Assembly: GCA_030834905.1 (NCBI GenBank)
Contig: JAUQWZ010000044.1
Coordinates: 1 to 64,000 of the forward strand
Direction of reading: 5' to 3'
DNA length: 64,000 nt
From: Aggregatilineales bacterium
Lineage (GTDB): Bacteria; Chloroflexota; Anaerolineae; Aggregatilineales; Phototrophicaceae
This document shows positions 8,420 to 17,500 of this stretch, piece after piece. Positions within the stretch are counted from its first letter, which is position 1, and every line of letters begins with the position of its first letter. The notes under the pieces were generated by a model, which saw only the letters and a program-made list of their open reading frames with translations, was not told the origin of the DNA and searched no databases. A program made the translations under genes and the position numbers.

Positions 8420-9061
8420 ATGTTCAAGTATTCTTCCCCCGTTCGGTTCACTGGCTTCCTTATTGTCCTGATGCTGATGGCTGTTGTCCCCGGCATTGCT
8501 ACCGCCCATGATGACATGTTGGCGCCCTCTGATTTCCACGATGAGATGCGTCGTCTATGGGAAGATCATATCGTCTGGACGCGGCTGTACATCATCAGCG
8601 CGGTTGACGACCTGCCGGATACTGACCTTGTAGCGCAGCGTTTACTGGACAACCAGACCCATATCGGCGATGCCATCAAACCGTTCTATGGAGATGAGGC
8701 AGGCGAGGAACTGACGAGGCTGCTGCGAGATCACATCCTCGGCGCAGTCGTTTTACTGGATGCGGCTAAGGCAGGCGACGAGGCGGGCGTAGCATCCGCC
8801 AGTGAAGCGTGGTCAACCAACGCCGACGATATCGCAGCCTTTCTGCACACCGCCAATGCCGATAATTGGTCTGAGGACGCCTTAGCTCACGAAATGCACA
8901 TGCACCTCGAACTGACCCTTCAGGAAGCGACAGCGCGTCTTCAGGGAGACTATGCCGCCGATATTGCCGCCTACGACGAAGTGCATCGCCACATTCTGCA
9001 TATGGCGGATCTCCTGAGTGATGGAATTATGAGCCAGTTCCCGGAGAGCTTCTCTCATTAA
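8420..9061 (+). CDS. Secreted alpha-helical protein of unknown function
   Basis: The 213-residue product has a signal peptide (residues 1-29, ending GIATA before HDD). The mature protein is almost wholly helical and rich in acidic residues and histidines: DEMRRLWEDHIVWTRLYIIS (44-63), LLRDHILGAVVLLDAAKAG, HEMHMHLELTL, then HRHILHMADLLSDGI. I recognise the pattern from a family often mislabelled as glycosyltransferase or acetylglutamate kinase in databases; nothing here supports an enzyme of that kind. Spaced histidines would allow metal or haem binding, but that is a guess. It stands alone behind an unusually palindrome-rich promoter and probably answers to the TrmB-type regulator encoded at 11615. 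Confidence 0.75.
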   Translation: MFKYSSPVRFTGFLIVLMLMAVVPGIATAHDDMLAPSDFHDEMRRLWEDHIVWTRLYIISAVDDLPDTDLVAQRLLDNQTHIGDAIKPFYGDEAGEELTRLLRDHILGAVVLLDAAKAGDEAGVASASEAWSTNADDIAAFLHTANADNWSEDALAHEMHMHLELTLQEATARLQGDYAADIAAYDEVHRHILHMADLLSDGIMSQFPESFSH

Positions 9062-9242
9062 ACCATCGCAGCAGTGCTGACCTGATATTCTATCCGCAAG
9101 CGCCGCCCGGGGATCCAAACTCCGGGCGGCGTCGAGACCAGCCGAGTACCTGTTCTCATCGCACCCTGCTGATGCATCCAATCTCGCGCGTTCTCGAACG
9201 TTATGCGCACAGCGCGTGCAGCAGATCCAAAGGATTTTTGAG

Positions 9243-9983
9243 ATGAAGGACGTCTGGAATTGGCGTAGAGTCCGTCTGTTTGCGAATCTCAGCCAGGGAA
9301 AAATCGACGAAATTGTTCACTCCATGCCTGAGAAGAGGTTTCACAAAGGTGATTACATCTATCGCGCTGGCGACCCTGCCGATGAACTGTTCATTCTCCG
9401 AAGCGGGACTATCAAACTATTGTATATCAACTCTGCCGGTCGCGAGCAGATCCTCGACATTGTTCAAGCCGGAGACGCATTTGGCGATCTGTTCCTGGGT
9501 AGTACCGGTATTCGGCTCCTGAGCGCGCAGGCTCTGGACAGCATCACCGTACACCGACTCCACAGTGATGTGATCGTTCGGCTGATTCGACATTCACCCG
9601 ATCTGGCGGATCACTTTCTGCACTACCTGGCGTATGCAGAACGGCAGCGGGTCAGCCGGATACAGGTGTTACTCCAGCCAGCGCCTCAGGATCGGCTTCT
9701 GGGCGTTCTGTTCAGTCTTGTCGGTGGCAAAGCACGATGCGCAGATAATCAGGTCTGGATGATGCTGCCGGAAAGCATTACTCAGGAAAGCATAGCCAAC
9801 ATGGCAGCCCTCAACCGAAGCACCGTGAGTATGCTTATCAATCGGCTCCGTCGAGAGGGTATGTTGGGGGGGCGTGGTCGGACGCTTTCTATCAATACGG
9901 CGCGCGCGCTGCAAACCCTGCAAGCGCTCGGTCTGGAGGTTGGTGGATGTTGTTTGAACAACAGACATCAGCGGCATTCGTGA
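9243..9983 (+). CDS. Crp/Fnr-family transcriptional regulator
   Basis: From the ATG at 9243, which follows AAAGGA at a good distance, the product is 246 residues; a GTG at 9216 is the alternative. Residues about 10-120 form a cyclic-nucleotide-binding-type beta roll (GDYIYRAGDPADELFILRSG, then GDAFGDLFLG). The C-terminal winged helix contains ITQESIANMAALNRSTVSML, the usual recognition helix. No N-terminal cysteine cluster is present, so it is not a typical Fnr oxygen sensor. It lies just upstream of the dihaem cytochrome gene in the same direction, so control of that gene is likely but no clear half-site was found. Confidence 0.9.
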   Translation: MKDVWNWRRVRLFANLSQGKIDEIVHSMPEKRFHKGDYIYRAGDPADELFILRSGTIKLLYINSAGREQILDIVQAGDAFGDLFLGSTGIRLLSAQALDSITVHRLHSDVIVRLIRHSPDLADHFLHYLAYAERQRVSRIQVLLQPAPQDRLLGVLFSLVGGKARCADNQVWMMLPESITQESIANMAALNRSTVSMLINRLRREGMLGGRGRTLSINTARALQTLQALGLEVGGCCLNNRHQRHS

Positions 9984-10121
9984 GTAGACTGGGATTACGG
10001 ACTATCTGGTCATCAATTCTGGATGAGCGCAGTTTACGCGCTTCATCGCCTAATAAGCTGTTTAAAAAGATCCGTCCTGGCAACGCAGTATACGTGGTAC
10101 TACTAAGCCGAAGGAAATGAC

Positions 10122-11456
10122 ATGACAGCAGCTATTGTGGGCACAAGAGCTAAAGCAGTCATCGGTGTATTCATCGTTGTCGGGCTTGGACTGGTCCTTC
10201 TCGGGCTGGTACTGCATACATCGGCTCAAGCGTCGGACCCAATCGGTGAGAACGCGCAGCGTATGCTGGAGGAGGGACGGCAGATCTTCCGCTATGACAC
10301 CTTCGGCAACGAAATCTTCTGGACTGATACGCTTCAGCTTAATCGCGCTATCGCAGGAGAAGCACACGGCGGTGTCGGACCGGGCGTCAGCCCAAATACA
10401 GCCTTAAGTGTCGGTCTAAAAGTGGATGCCGCGGCACTGCCTGAAGATTTGGTGGCGCAGATCCAGGCTGGCGAAGTCGATCTCGATGATCCCGCTACAA
10501 CGCTTGCCCTCCTCCAGCTTAATGCCGTTGTAGGCGTTCACGGCGTTGTTGACGATCAGAATAATCTGACCTCGCTTGGCGTGACGTGCGCCCTCTGCCA
10601 TTCGACGGTTGATGATTCCTTTGCTCCCGGCATTGGACAGCGTCTGGATGGCTGGCCCAATCGTGACCTCAATGTCGGCGCTATCGTCTCGCTCGCGCCT
10701 GACCTCTCATTCTATGTCGATATGCTGCAAGTGGACGAAGCGACGGTGCAGCAGGTTCTGGCAAGCTGGGGACCCGGCAAGTACGATGCCCTGTTGAATC
10801 TCGATGGTCGGGCGTTCCGACCCGATGGAGGCTCAGGCGCGACGCTCCTGCCAGCAGCCTATGGTCTGGCTGGCGTCAACTTAAGCACATGGACTGGTTT
10901 TGGCTCTGTCACATACTGGAATGCCTACGTCGCCAATCTGCAAATGCACGGTCAGGGGCAGTTTTTCGATCCCCGGCTCAACGATCCCGAACAATACCCG
11001 GTCGCCGCGCGAGAGGGCTTTGGCAATGTCCGCAGTGACCAGGACTTGATCACTGCCAGGCTGGCGGCTCTGCACTTCTATCAACTTGCCATCCCGGCAC
11101 CAATACCACCGGAGGGCAGCTTTGACCCGGAGGCGGCGGCTCGCGGCGAAGCGCTCTTTAACGGCGCGGCTGACTGTGCCCGATGCCATGTGCCACCGTT
11201 GTTCACAGAACCGGGCTGGAACATGCACACGCCCGATGAGATTGGCATTGACGACTTTCAAGCGAGCAGATCGCCCGATGGCGCCTATCGCACAGCGCCA
11301 TTAGCCGGCATCTGGGCGCGACAAACCGGCGGGTTTTACCATGATGGTCGCTTTGCGACACTGAATGACGTCGTCGAGCACTACAACGGATTCTTTGAGT
11401 TGGGTCTTGCTGAAACCGACATAGACGATCTCGTCCAGTATCTGCTGTCGCTATAA
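10122..11456 (+). CDS. Dihaem cytochrome c, peroxidase (CcpA/MauG)-like
   Basis: The 444-residue product starts after a GAAGGAA ribosome site. An N-terminal hydrophobic segment (about residues 12-33) serves as export signal or membrane anchor. Two c-type haem motifs are present: CALCH (156-160) and CARCH (352-356). The second is followed by PPLFTEPG, and the end of the protein has RTAPLAGIWARQTGGFYHDG and FATLNDVVEHYN, the usual C-terminal pattern of dihaem cytochrome c peroxidases. It would accept electrons in the periplasmic space and may reduce peroxide, though the spacing between haems (196 residues) is longer than normal. A strong terminator follows at 11482. Confidence 0.85.
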   Translation: MTAAIVGTRAKAVIGVFIVVGLGLVLLGLVLHTSAQASDPIGENAQRMLEEGRQIFRYDTFGNEIFWTDTLQLNRAIAGEAHGGVGPGVSPNTALSVGLKVDAAALPEDLVAQIQAGEVDLDDPATTLALLQLNAVVGVHGVVDDQNNLTSLGVTCALCHSTVDDSFAPGIGQRLDGWPNRDLNVGAIVSLAPDLSFYVDMLQVDEATVQQVLASWGPGKYDALLNLDGRAFRPDGGSGATLLPAAYGLAGVNLSTWTGFGSVTYWNAYVANLQMHGQGQFFDPRLNDPEQYPVAAREGFGNVRSDQDLITARLAALHFYQLAIPAPIPPEGSFDPEAAARGEALFNGAADCARCHVPPLFTEPGWNMHTPDEIGIDDFQASRSPDGAYRTAPLAGIWARQTGGFYHDGRFATLNDVVEHYNGFFELGLAETDIDDLVQYLLSL

Positions 11457-11481
11457 ACGGCATAAATCCATACCTGAGTCG

Positions 11482-11516
11482 GCAAAGCCACCCATAACTA
11501 CACTGGGTGGCTTTGC
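11482..11516 (+). terminator. Terminator after the dihaem cytochrome gene
   Basis: A perfect 13-base stem (11482-11494 with 11504-11516, arms GCAAAGCCACCCA and TGGGTGGCTTTGC) with a 9-base loop lies 25 bases after the stop codon. The T-run is weak (TTTGCTGCTGCC), but the stem is strong. Confidence 0.75.
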
Positions 11517-11558
11517 TGCTGCCTCCCGTATTTCCCCACTCCAATTCATCATAAGTTC

Positions 11559-11587
11559 TTGACAGTCAGATCAATCAGGAATATAGT
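11559..11587 (+). promoter_or_regulatory. Sigma-70-type promoter of the TrmB-type regulator gene
   Basis: TTGACA at 11559-11564 and TATAGT at 11582-11587 are separated by 17 bases, a near-consensus promoter. Transcription would begin at about 11594, inside the operator at 11586-11605. Confidence 0.8.
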
Positions 11588-11605
11588 AGTTGCAAACACA
11601 ACTAC
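11586..11605. promoter_or_regulatory. Operator GTAGTTG-N6-CAACTAC (copy 2)
   Basis: Arms at 11586-11592 and 11599-11605 are identical to those at 8361-8380. The site overlaps the end of the -10 element and the transcription start and ends 9 bases before the start codon of the TrmB-type gene. This geometry fits autorepression. Confidence 0.8.
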
Positions 11606-11614
11606 GGATGCCTC

Positions 11615-12478
11615 ATGGATAATCTGATTGAACAGCTTCAACAGTTGGGCTTCGGCGAATACGAGACAAAAGCGTATCTTGGGCTGTTACAGGAACATCC
11701 CCTGAATGGCTATGCCCTCGCCAAAGTGTCGGGCATTCCGCGTCCTAACATCTACGGCGTGCTGCAAAAACTGGAAGAGCGCGGCGTCGTCGCAGCAGTC
11801 AATACCGCGGCAGGCGTTGTGTATTCCCCCATCGCGCCACAAGAGTTGATCCGGCGGCTGAGTCACCATATCGGTGAAGTGCTGACGGCGGCGCAGCGCG
11901 GCTTAGAAGCGCTCGCCACGCCTGCTCAGGAAACCTATGTTCAGAATGTGCAGGGCAGGGATTATCTGCTGGAACATGCCCGTGATCTCATCGCAAGTGC
12001 CAATGACCGGCTGCTCCTCGCGTTGTGGCAGCCCGAAGCAGCCATGCTGGCAGAGGCGCTCGAACAAGCCAGCCAGCGCGGAGTCGCCATCAATACACTC
12101 TGCTGTCAGGCATGTCCTCAGGAATGTGGCAACTGTCAGGGCAATATCTTTCGTTACCGCATAACGCCAGATCAGCAGGCGCATGGCTTGATTGTCGTTC
12201 AGGATGCTCAGGAAATGCTGGTAGGGACAGTCGGCATCCAGGCGACCGCCATCCGCACGCGGCAGCCAGGTCTCGTTCAGATGACGGCGTGGTATGTACG
12301 TCACAGTATTACGCTGGCGGCAATACTTACGGATCTGGGCGGTTCGCTGGAGCGCGCGCTGAGCACAGAAACGCAACAACTACTCACGGTGGTTGGGCAG
12401 GGCGATAGCTGGCTAGAGTCGGTGCGGCACTTGCTCGACAGCGGCTCGACAGCTTCCCCCGAAAAAACTGTCCTTTAG
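11615..12478 (+). CDS. TrmB-family transcriptional regulator with a cysteine cluster
   Basis: The 287-residue product has an N-terminal winged helix (LGFGEYETKAYLGLL at about 11-25, then YALAKVSGIPRPNIYGVLQK at 33-52), the TrmB/MarR-like signature, followed by a coiled stretch and a C-terminal effector domain with phospholipase-D-like fold features. The effector domain carries five closely spaced cysteines (C163, C164, C167, C171, C174), absent from ordinary sugar-sensing TrmB proteins as far as I know, so a metal, iron-sulfur or thiol-redox signal is plausible. It probably represses itself through the operator at 11586 and also acts at 8361. No strong ribosome site precedes the ATG. folE and tal follow in the same direction. 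Confidence 0.85.
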   Translation: MDNLIEQLQQLGFGEYETKAYLGLLQEHPLNGYALAKVSGIPRPNIYGVLQKLEERGVVAAVNTAAGVVYSPIAPQELIRRLSHHIGEVLTAAQRGLEALATPAQETYVQNVQGRDYLLEHARDLIASANDRLLLALWQPEAAMLAEALEQASQRGVAINTLCCQACPQECGNCQGNIFRYRITPDQQAHGLIVVQDAQEMLVGTVGIQATAIRTRQPGLVQMTAWYVRHSITLAAILTDLGGSLERALSTETQQLLTVVGQGDSWLESVRHLLDSGSTASPEKTVL

Positions 12479-12566
12479 CCGGCTTGAAAGCAAAGCGGCG
12501 CGGCAGGCAGATAGCGCAACACCGTATTCTCATTCGTCGATTACGTTCATGGATAGGAAGGGTCTC

Positions 12567-13235
12567 ATGCTGAATACTCACACGAATGGTCATGATCTGG
12601 CAGTGCTGGAGTACCGGCTGCGGACGCCACAGTTTCTTGAAAACTTCGCGTTGGGCTACCCACCGGTCGATCAACCCCGTATTGAAGCCGCCATCAGTGA
12701 AGTATTAGCAGCCAGCGGCGAAGATGTGGAGCGCGAGGGCTTGGTGAATACTCCCCGGCGGGTGGCTCGCGCCTATGCCGAACTGCTTGAAGGTTACCGA
12801 ACCGACCCGGCAGCGCTGATCAACAACGCGCTCTTTGACGTGGATTACGCCGATATGGTGGTGGTCAAAGATATTGAGTTTGTCAGCCTGTGCGAACACC
12901 ACATGCTGCCATTTCTTGGTCATGTCCACGTCGGCTACATCCCACAGGATAAAGTGATCGGGCTGTCCAAGATTCCGCGCATCGTCGATATGTTCGCGCG
13001 GCGGCTCCAGCTTCAGGAGCAACTGACGCGCCAGATCGCCGACTTCATTGATACGGTGCTCCATCCAGCAGGCGTAGCCGTAGTGATTGAAGGACGACAT
13101 ATGTGCTCGCAGATACGCGGCGTGAAGAAACACGACTCCAGCATGACCACCAGCGCCATGCTCGGCGTGTTTCGCGACCAAGCCGCAACGCGGCAGGAAT
13201 TCATGCAGCACATCGATCGGCGCTCCAAAGGATGA
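12567..13235 (+). CDS. folE: GTP cyclohydrolase I
   Basis: The chosen ATG at 12567 has AGGAAGG at the right distance; an upstream ATG at 12549 would add six residues but sits before that site. The product of 222 residues contains the family signatures VKDIEFVSLCEHHMLPFLG (zinc ligand Cys and the catalytic His region), VHVGYIP, GLSKIPRIVDMFARRLQLQE and RHMCSQIRGVKKHDSSMTTS with the second zinc cysteine. The enzyme converts GTP to 7,8-dihydroneopterin triphosphate, first step of folate or pterin synthesis. It lies 25 bases upstream of tal and 88 bases after the TrmB-type gene, so all three may be co-transcribed. Confidence 0.96.
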   Translation: MLNTHTNGHDLAVLEYRLRTPQFLENFALGYPPVDQPRIEAAISEVLAASGEDVEREGLVNTPRRVARAYAELLEGYRTDPAALINNALFDVDYADMVVVKDIEFVSLCEHHMLPFLGHVHVGYIPQDKVIGLSKIPRIVDMFARRLQLQEQLTRQIADFIDTVLHPAGVAVVIEGRHMCSQIRGVKKHDSSMTTSAMLGVFRDQAATRQEFMQHIDRRSKG

Positions 13236-13260
13236 CCGGTTAAACAGCAGGAGGAAAATG

Positions 13261-14439
13261 ATGGCAGTTCCTATTGATATTGCCAACGCAGTGCAAGCCA
13301 GGGACAAGGCGCAAAATCGGCTGGTGGCGCTCATTACCGAAGGGCAAAGCGTCTGGCTCGATAACCTGACGCGCGAAATTGTCACCGGGACGGAACTTCG
13401 GTCGCTGATCGAGGACGATGGGCTGCGCGGGATGACTTCCAATCCCACAATCTTTCAAAAAGCAATCGCAGCAGGCAGTGAGTATGATGAGCAATTAAAG
13501 CTGTTGGTGCGTCAGGGGAAAAATGCATCTGACAGTTTTGAGGCGCTGGCGGTCACAGATATCCAAACCGCCTGCGACGTGTTCCGCCCTGTTTACGACG
13601 CGCTCGATGGCACCGATGGATTTGTTTCGATTGAGGTGTCGCCCGGTCAGGCGCGGAATACCGAAGGCACAATTATCGAAGCCCGGCGGCTCTGGAATGC
13701 TGTGAGCCGCCCGAATTTGATGGTGAAGGTTCCCGGCACCGTTGAAGGGGCTGAGGCAGTTGGCGCGCTGCTTCGCGAGGGTATCAACATTAACATTACC
13801 CTCCTGTTTTCACTTGAAAACCACGAGCGGGTGATGTGGGAGTATATCGAGGCGCTGGAAGCGCGCGTCGCAGCCGGTCAGTCGATTGAACGCCTCGCGT
13901 CGGTCGCCTCGTTTTTCGTCAGCCGGGTGGACACGTTAGTAGATAACCAGCTTGACGCCAGGATCGAAGCCGAGCCAGCCAAGTCCAGAAAATCCGCGCT
14001 GCGCACTCTGAAAGGCAAAGCAGCCATTGCCAATGCGCAGCTTGCCTATGCGCGCTTCTGCGAAATCTTTGAGGGTGACCGGTTTCAGAAATTACGGGCG
14101 CAGGGTGCTCGTGTACAAAGACCGCTTTGGGCAAGCACGAGCACGAAAAACCCGGACTACCGTGACGTCATGTACGTCGAGGAACTGATCGGACCTGATA
14201 CTATCAATACCATGCCACAGGCGACGATCCTGGCATTCAAGCACCACGGAAAGGTAAGCCGCACTGTTGACCATGATCTGGAATCTGCCCGCGATATCAT
14301 GGAAAAGCTAAAGGAAGCTGGAATCGATCTGCGCGCGGTCACAGCACAATTAGAAGTCGAAGGCATTGAAGGCTTCTCAAAGTCTTACGCTGCCCTGCTG
14401 GCGGATATAGACAGCAAATCGGCTCAGTTCAGGTCATAG
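13261..14439 (+). CDS. tal: Transaldolase
   Basis: AGGAGG at 13249-13254 favours the ATG at 13261 over the one at 13258. The product is about 392 residues, the length of the longer bacterial transaldolases. It has the family motifs GLRGMTSNPTIFQKAI (near residue 60), DGFVSIEVSP, and LMVKVPGTVEGAEAV, which contains the Schiff-base lysine, then INITLLFSLENHERVM and ASVASFFVSRVDTLVD. It moves a dihydroxyacetone unit between sugar phosphates in the pentose phosphate pathway, in the cytoplasm. It is followed by a shared terminator at 14468-14495. Confidence 0.95.
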   Translation: MAVPIDIANAVQARDKAQNRLVALITEGQSVWLDNLTREIVTGTELRSLIEDDGLRGMTSNPTIFQKAIAAGSEYDEQLKLLVRQGKNASDSFEALAVTDIQTACDVFRPVYDALDGTDGFVSIEVSPGQARNTEGTIIEARRLWNAVSRPNLMVKVPGTVEGAEAVGALLREGININITLLFSLENHERVMWEYIEALEARVAAGQSIERLASVASFFVSRVDTLVDNQLDARIEAEPAKSRKSALRTLKGKAAIANAQLAYARFCEIFEGDRFQKLRAQGARVQRPLWASTSTKNPDYRDVMYVEELIGPDTINTMPQATILAFKHHGKVSRTVDHDLESARDIMEKLKEAGIDLRAVTAQLEVEGIEGFSKSYAALLADIDSKSAQFRS

Positions 14440-14467
14440 GAGTGGCAGCACCATCAGCATGTAAAGG

Positions 14468-14495
14468 CAGCAGGCTGACGTCGGTCAGCCTGCTG
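14468..14495. terminator. Bidirectional stem-loop between tal and the GH3-GH16 gene
   Basis: A perfect 12-base stem (CAGCAGGCTGAC and GTCAGCCTGCTG, 14468-14479 and 14484-14495) with a 4-base loop separates two convergent genes. It probably ends transcription from both sides. T-runs are short. Confidence 0.7.
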
Positions 14496-14517
14496 TTGTC
14501 TGCGCTTCCGCGCCCGC

Positions 14518-17500
14518 TTATTCGCCTGCGTCTTCTGCCAGTTGGTAGACGCGCACGTAATCGACCAGCATAGTCTGCGGGAACTCGGTTGTTTCGTCGG
14601 GGCTGCCGGGCCAATTACCGCCAACGGCAACATTCAGGATAATGAAGAAATCGTGGTTAAACACCCATTCACGCCCTCTCAGGTCGTTGGTGGAAACCGT
14701 GTTGACCAGCTCACCATCGACGTACCAGCGCATGACGTTCGGGTCCCAATCAACAGCGAAAACGTGGAAACCGTCCGCCAGGTCTTCATTAAGCGTATAG
14801 CTGCCACCCATGCCGCCCGCGCCGGAATAGCCGGGACCATGAATCGTGCCGTAGACGGTGCGCGGTTCCTTACCAATCACTTCCATGATGTCGATTTCGC
14901 CGCTGTTGGGCCAGCCGACGCTATAAAAGTCCGCGCCCAGCATCCAGAAAGCGGGCCAGATTCCCTGTCCGCGCGGCACCTGAATACGCGCCTCAACCCG
15001 TCCATAGGTGAACTCGACCTTATCCCACGAGATGATGCGCGCTGAGGAATAGCTGCAGCTTCCATACCAGCAGCGGTGTCCCTCGACGGGTTCCTGCCGC
15101 GCGACAATCGCCAGATTGCCGCTGCCATCGAGCGAGGCGTTTTCGACGCGGTCGGTGTGGTATTCAAGCTCGTTGTTGCCCCAGCCGCTGCCGCCGGTGT
15201 CGTGCGTCCAGTATTCCGGGTTGATGGGCGTTCCGGCTTCACCTTCAAATTCGTCTGACCAAAGAAGTACCCACTCGCGCGAGTCCCAGGTGATGCTGTC
15301 GTCAACTTCCACGACCGGGGCTGCCGTCGGGTTAGCGTCGCCAGCCGAAACCTGACCCATATCCTGCCCCACCTCAAAGAAGATGAGCTGTCCAAACAGG
15401 CTGGGATCGACATAGGATTGATCAGCCGAATCGTAGATCGACCAGATGAGCTTGGTATCGCGTCCGGCGGTTGCCGCCGCGTTGAGGTGTACCTGAAAAC
15501 CGAGCACGCCTTCGTGCTCTGGCGTAATGCTCCAGACGTCGTTTTCCAGCGGCAGAGCGAGTTCAACCGCGTAGCCGGTATCGGTGCGGGTGGCGGCGAT
15601 TTGGGCGCTGACGGTTCCCCCGCGAACGCCCGCGATGACCGGTTCTTCCGGTTGATCGGCGTTGAGCGCCGGGATCGTCACCTGGGCGATGCCATCAGTG
15701 TAGCTGGTCTGCTCCAGATCGCCGGTCGCATTCACGTAAAACTCAACCGAGTCTTCGTTCCAGTAATCGGCGCCGTGTTCGCCGCTGATAATGGCGGCGT
15801 CGGTCACGTCGCCGGATATGTACAAAAATTCATCGTCGGCGGCAGCCGCGAACGAAATCGAAGCGCTCCCCGTCGATGAACTTAATTCCACTCGCGGCAC
15901 CCCTTCCCAATCGCTGAGATCGCCGTCGAGCGTGATGCTGACCGGGAAAGGCGCATAGTAGGTTTCGCCAAAGACACCGTGAGGCGCAAGCTGACCTTCG
16001 ACGATCTCGGCGGCGGATGCTTCCACCTGCTCGGTGTCGCCAGCGCACGCCATCGCCAGATCGAGCCACTCCGACTGGTTGTTTTCATAGGTCAAGCCAT
16101 AGCCGAATGGGAAAAGCGGCGCGGCGCAGCCTTCGGTGGGCAGATTGGCGAAGTCGAACGGAAGCTGGTCGAGGCTGCGGAGCCAGGTATAGCTCAGGCG
16201 TCCGGTGAAGGGCTTATCGCCAAACAGCACGTCGGTGATACCTGCCCCTTCAGTGCCGGGCAGCCAGGCGGCGACCAGGGCATCGGCGTCCAGCAGGGCG
16301 TCGCTGAGGATGATCGGGCGACCCGACAGCACGATCACGATCACCTTTTCCGCCCGTTCGCGCACGCGGGCAATGGTTGACAGATCGGCGTCGGACAGCG
16401 AGACGGTGGCGCTGTCACCTTCATACTCGGCATACGGCATTTCGCCAACCACCACGATACCGACATCAGCGGTGATAGGACTGCCGGCTGCGTCGTTCTC
16501 ATTTTCATAGCGTCCAAAGCGGTTGAAGCGCACGTTGGTTTCCGGCGAAACAGCCGCTTCCAGCGCCTCGAGGATGGTGGTGCCGCGCGTAATACCACCC
16601 ACCGCGCCCTGCCAGTCAATCGTCCAGCCGCCGGACTGGATGCCGATGTCATCCGCCCCCGCGCCCGCGACGAAGATGTTGGCGGCGTCGGCAGGCAGAG
16701 GCAAAGCGTCGTTTTCATTCTTGAGCAGCACCAGCGACTGGCTGACGGCTTCGCGGGCAACCGCGCGGTGTTCGTCCGATCCGATTGTGGCAAGACGGGC
16801 TTCGTCACCAAACGGACGCTCGAACAAGCCCATCTCGAACTTCACGCGCAGGATGCGACGCACCGCGTCATCGATCCGTTCCAGTGAGATGTCGCCGTTT
16901 TCAACTGCTTGCAGCATCACGCTGAGGAAGCGATATAAATCGTATGGCACCATGTTCATATCCACGCCCGCGTTGATGGACGTGACGACGGCGTCATAAT
17001 AATTGCCGGTAATCTGGTCAACGGCTCCCCAGTCTGAGACGGTGAATCCGTCGAAACCAAGCTCGCCTTTGAGAACGTCGGTAATCAGATAATGCTGGGC
17101 GTGCATGTTCAGCCCGTCCCAATCGGTGTAGGAAATCATCACGCTGCGCGCGCCCGCTTCCAGCGCGTCAATGTAGGGTGCCAGATGAACGGCGCGCAGC
17201 GTGGCTTCGTCAACGTCGGTGATGCCCCGGTCAATATTCTGCGGACCAAAAGGCGAGGTTCCCCAGACCGCGCCGCCATCACCGACGAAGTGCTTGGCGG
17301 TGCCCAGCACCGAGTCCGGGTCGGCAGTGCTGTCGCCCTGAAGCCCTTGCAGGTAGGCAACCGCAAGCTCGGTCACCAGGTCGGTATTCTCGCTGTAGCC
17401 TTCATAGGTACGCCCCCAGCGAATGTCCTGCGGCACTGCCAGCACCGGCGCGTAGTTCCAGTAAATGCCGGTGGCGATCATCTCCTGCGCCGTCACGCGG

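Noticed and set aside
9984..10121. Possible Fnr or Crp half-sites before the dihaem cytochrome gene
   Set aside because: Fragments such as ATCAATTC are present, but no complete TTGAT-N4-ATCAA or TGTGA-N6-TCACA site was found.
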